Origin: Planctomycetota bacterium
GTDB lineage: Bacteria > Planctomycetota > GCA-002687715 > DRQF01
NCBI GenBank assembly: GCA_015485455.1
Contig: WFTN01000176.1
Coordinates: 1-7,028, forward strand
DNA length: 7,028 bases
Direction of reading: 5' to 3'
Shown one piece after another: positions 6,438 to 7,028 of this stretch. Position numbers and translations under genes: made by a program. The notes under the pieces are model-generated. The model had not been told where the DNA came from. It did not search any database and was given only the letters and a program-made list of their open reading frames with translations. Numbering within the stretch: the first letter of the stretch is position 1; each line of letters begins with the position of its first letter.

Positions 6438-7028
6438 CGAGGTGCTGGAACCTCATTCAAGATGGAGTCGATGATCGATGACGCCGTCAGTCCCTCGATC
6501 TCGGCGGACGGCGCCAAGACCACGCGATGAGAAAGAGCAGGGTCTGCCAGTTGCTTAACATCATCGGGTATAACGAAGTCTCTGCCCTCCAGCACAGCCC
6601 GACCACGGGCGGCGCTGGCCAACATGTTCGCAGAGCGCGGAGACGAGCCACAAAAGAGATCCTGATGATCCCGCGTTGCCCTCACGATATCCACAATATA
6701 GTCGATCAGTTCCGATGACAGAACAACATCCGCCACGGCCAAGCGCGCCCGTTCGATAAAATCGCTGTCCACAACCGGCTCTACTCCAAGTCGTTTGATG
6801 TCGGGCATGGACGATGACTTGCCGTGAAGGGCAACCATCTGACGCTCTTGGTCACGACTCGGATAGTCGAGCCCCACCTTAAACAGGAAGCGATCCAACT
6901 GGGCTTCGGGTAGAGGATAGGTGCCCTCTTGTTCGATAGGATTCTGGGTTGCCATGACCATGAAGGTCTCGCTCAACTTGTGGTGCTTACCGTCAATCGT
7001 CACTTCCCTTTCTTGCATAGCCTGCAAG
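6434..7028 (-). CDS. MoxR family AAA+ ATPase, 5' part outside window
   Basis: The C-terminal 197 residues of a MoxR-type ATPase; such proteins usually have about 320-330, so roughly the first 120-130, with Walker A and probably Walker B, are cut off at the right edge. Visible are [13 protein letters not shown], sensor 1 in [20 protein letters not shown] (visible residues 24-43), DRF with the probable arginine finger (R46), and sensor 2 in [20 protein letters not shown] (127-146), followed by [20 protein letters not shown] in the lid domain. The first visible codon is TTG but it is internal, not a start. MoxR proteins couple ATP hydrolysis to remodelling or metal insertion of partner proteins. 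The stop overlaps the DUF58 start in ATGA, placing it as an earlier gene of the four-gene operon; its promoter is outside the window. Confidence 0.96.
   Translation of the reverse strand, partial: LQAMQEREVTIDGKHHKLSETFMVMATQNPIEQEGTYPLPEAQLDRFLFKVGLDYPSRDQERQMVALHGKSSSMPDIKRLGVEPVVDSDFIERARLAVADVVLSSELIDYIVDIVRATRDHQDLFCGSSPRSANMLASAARGRAVLEGRDFVIPDDVKQLADPALSHRVVLAPSAEIEGLTASSIIDSILNEVPAPR
6439..6454 (-). repeat. Inverted repeat just before the DUF58 start
   Basis: On the minus strand, GAGGT-TCCAGC-ACCTC ends one base before ATG 6437. Five-base arms and a six-base loop would place the only purine-rich ribosome-site-like stretch inside a stem. It lies in the moxR coding sequence, so a ribosome finishing moxR would open it; this fits translational coupling but may be chance. 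Confidence 0.25.

Overview
The window reads as ordinary bacterial chromosome: base composition looks roughly balanced and genes are tightly packed. There are seven protein genes (two cut by the window edges) and no RNA gene, insertion sequence or CRISPR array that I can see. The sequence fits a Gram-negative, Pseudomonadota-like bacterium: it has an EAL-HDOD protein, an HDOD protein running into a response-regulator domain, and a DUF58 protein of the 'ERNH' type. That placement is inference; no rRNA or taxonomic marker is present.

Left block (1-2240, minus strand): a two-gene signalling operon. An EAL-HDOD protein of the YuxH type is followed, one base after its stop codon, by an HDOD protein whose C-terminus enters a receiver (REC) domain before the window ends. 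Both probably act in regulatory signalling linked to c-di-GMP or protein interaction; neither has an intact HD phosphohydrolase signature.

Middle (2241-3235): a short divergent intergenic region holding two small inverted repeats, then a plus-strand gene for a polytopic membrane protein of about 260 residues. It has no ATG, GTG or TTG at its expected start. A strong Shine-Dalgarno sequence sits exactly upstream of an ATC codon, so it may start at AUC, may carry a sequence error, or, less likely, may be reached by a +1 frameshift at a CTT-TGA-C site.

Right block (3236-7028, minus strand): a four-gene operon in transcription order moxR (5' end missing), DUF58, SpoIIM/DUF95 and RDD. Each neighbouring pair shares a 4-base ATGA stop/start overlap, so the genes are probably translationally coupled. 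MoxR AAA+ ATPases with DUF58/VWA-like partners are thought to act as chaperone-like modules, and the two multi-pass proteins suggest a membrane-associated assembly. This operon converges on the plus-strand membrane gene with only 24 bases between stop codons.

The module types are known, but the functions of the SpoIIM, RDD and small membrane proteins in this setting are not established. The most unusual observations are the missing start codon of the plus-strand gene and the HDOD-REC/EAL-HDOD pair.
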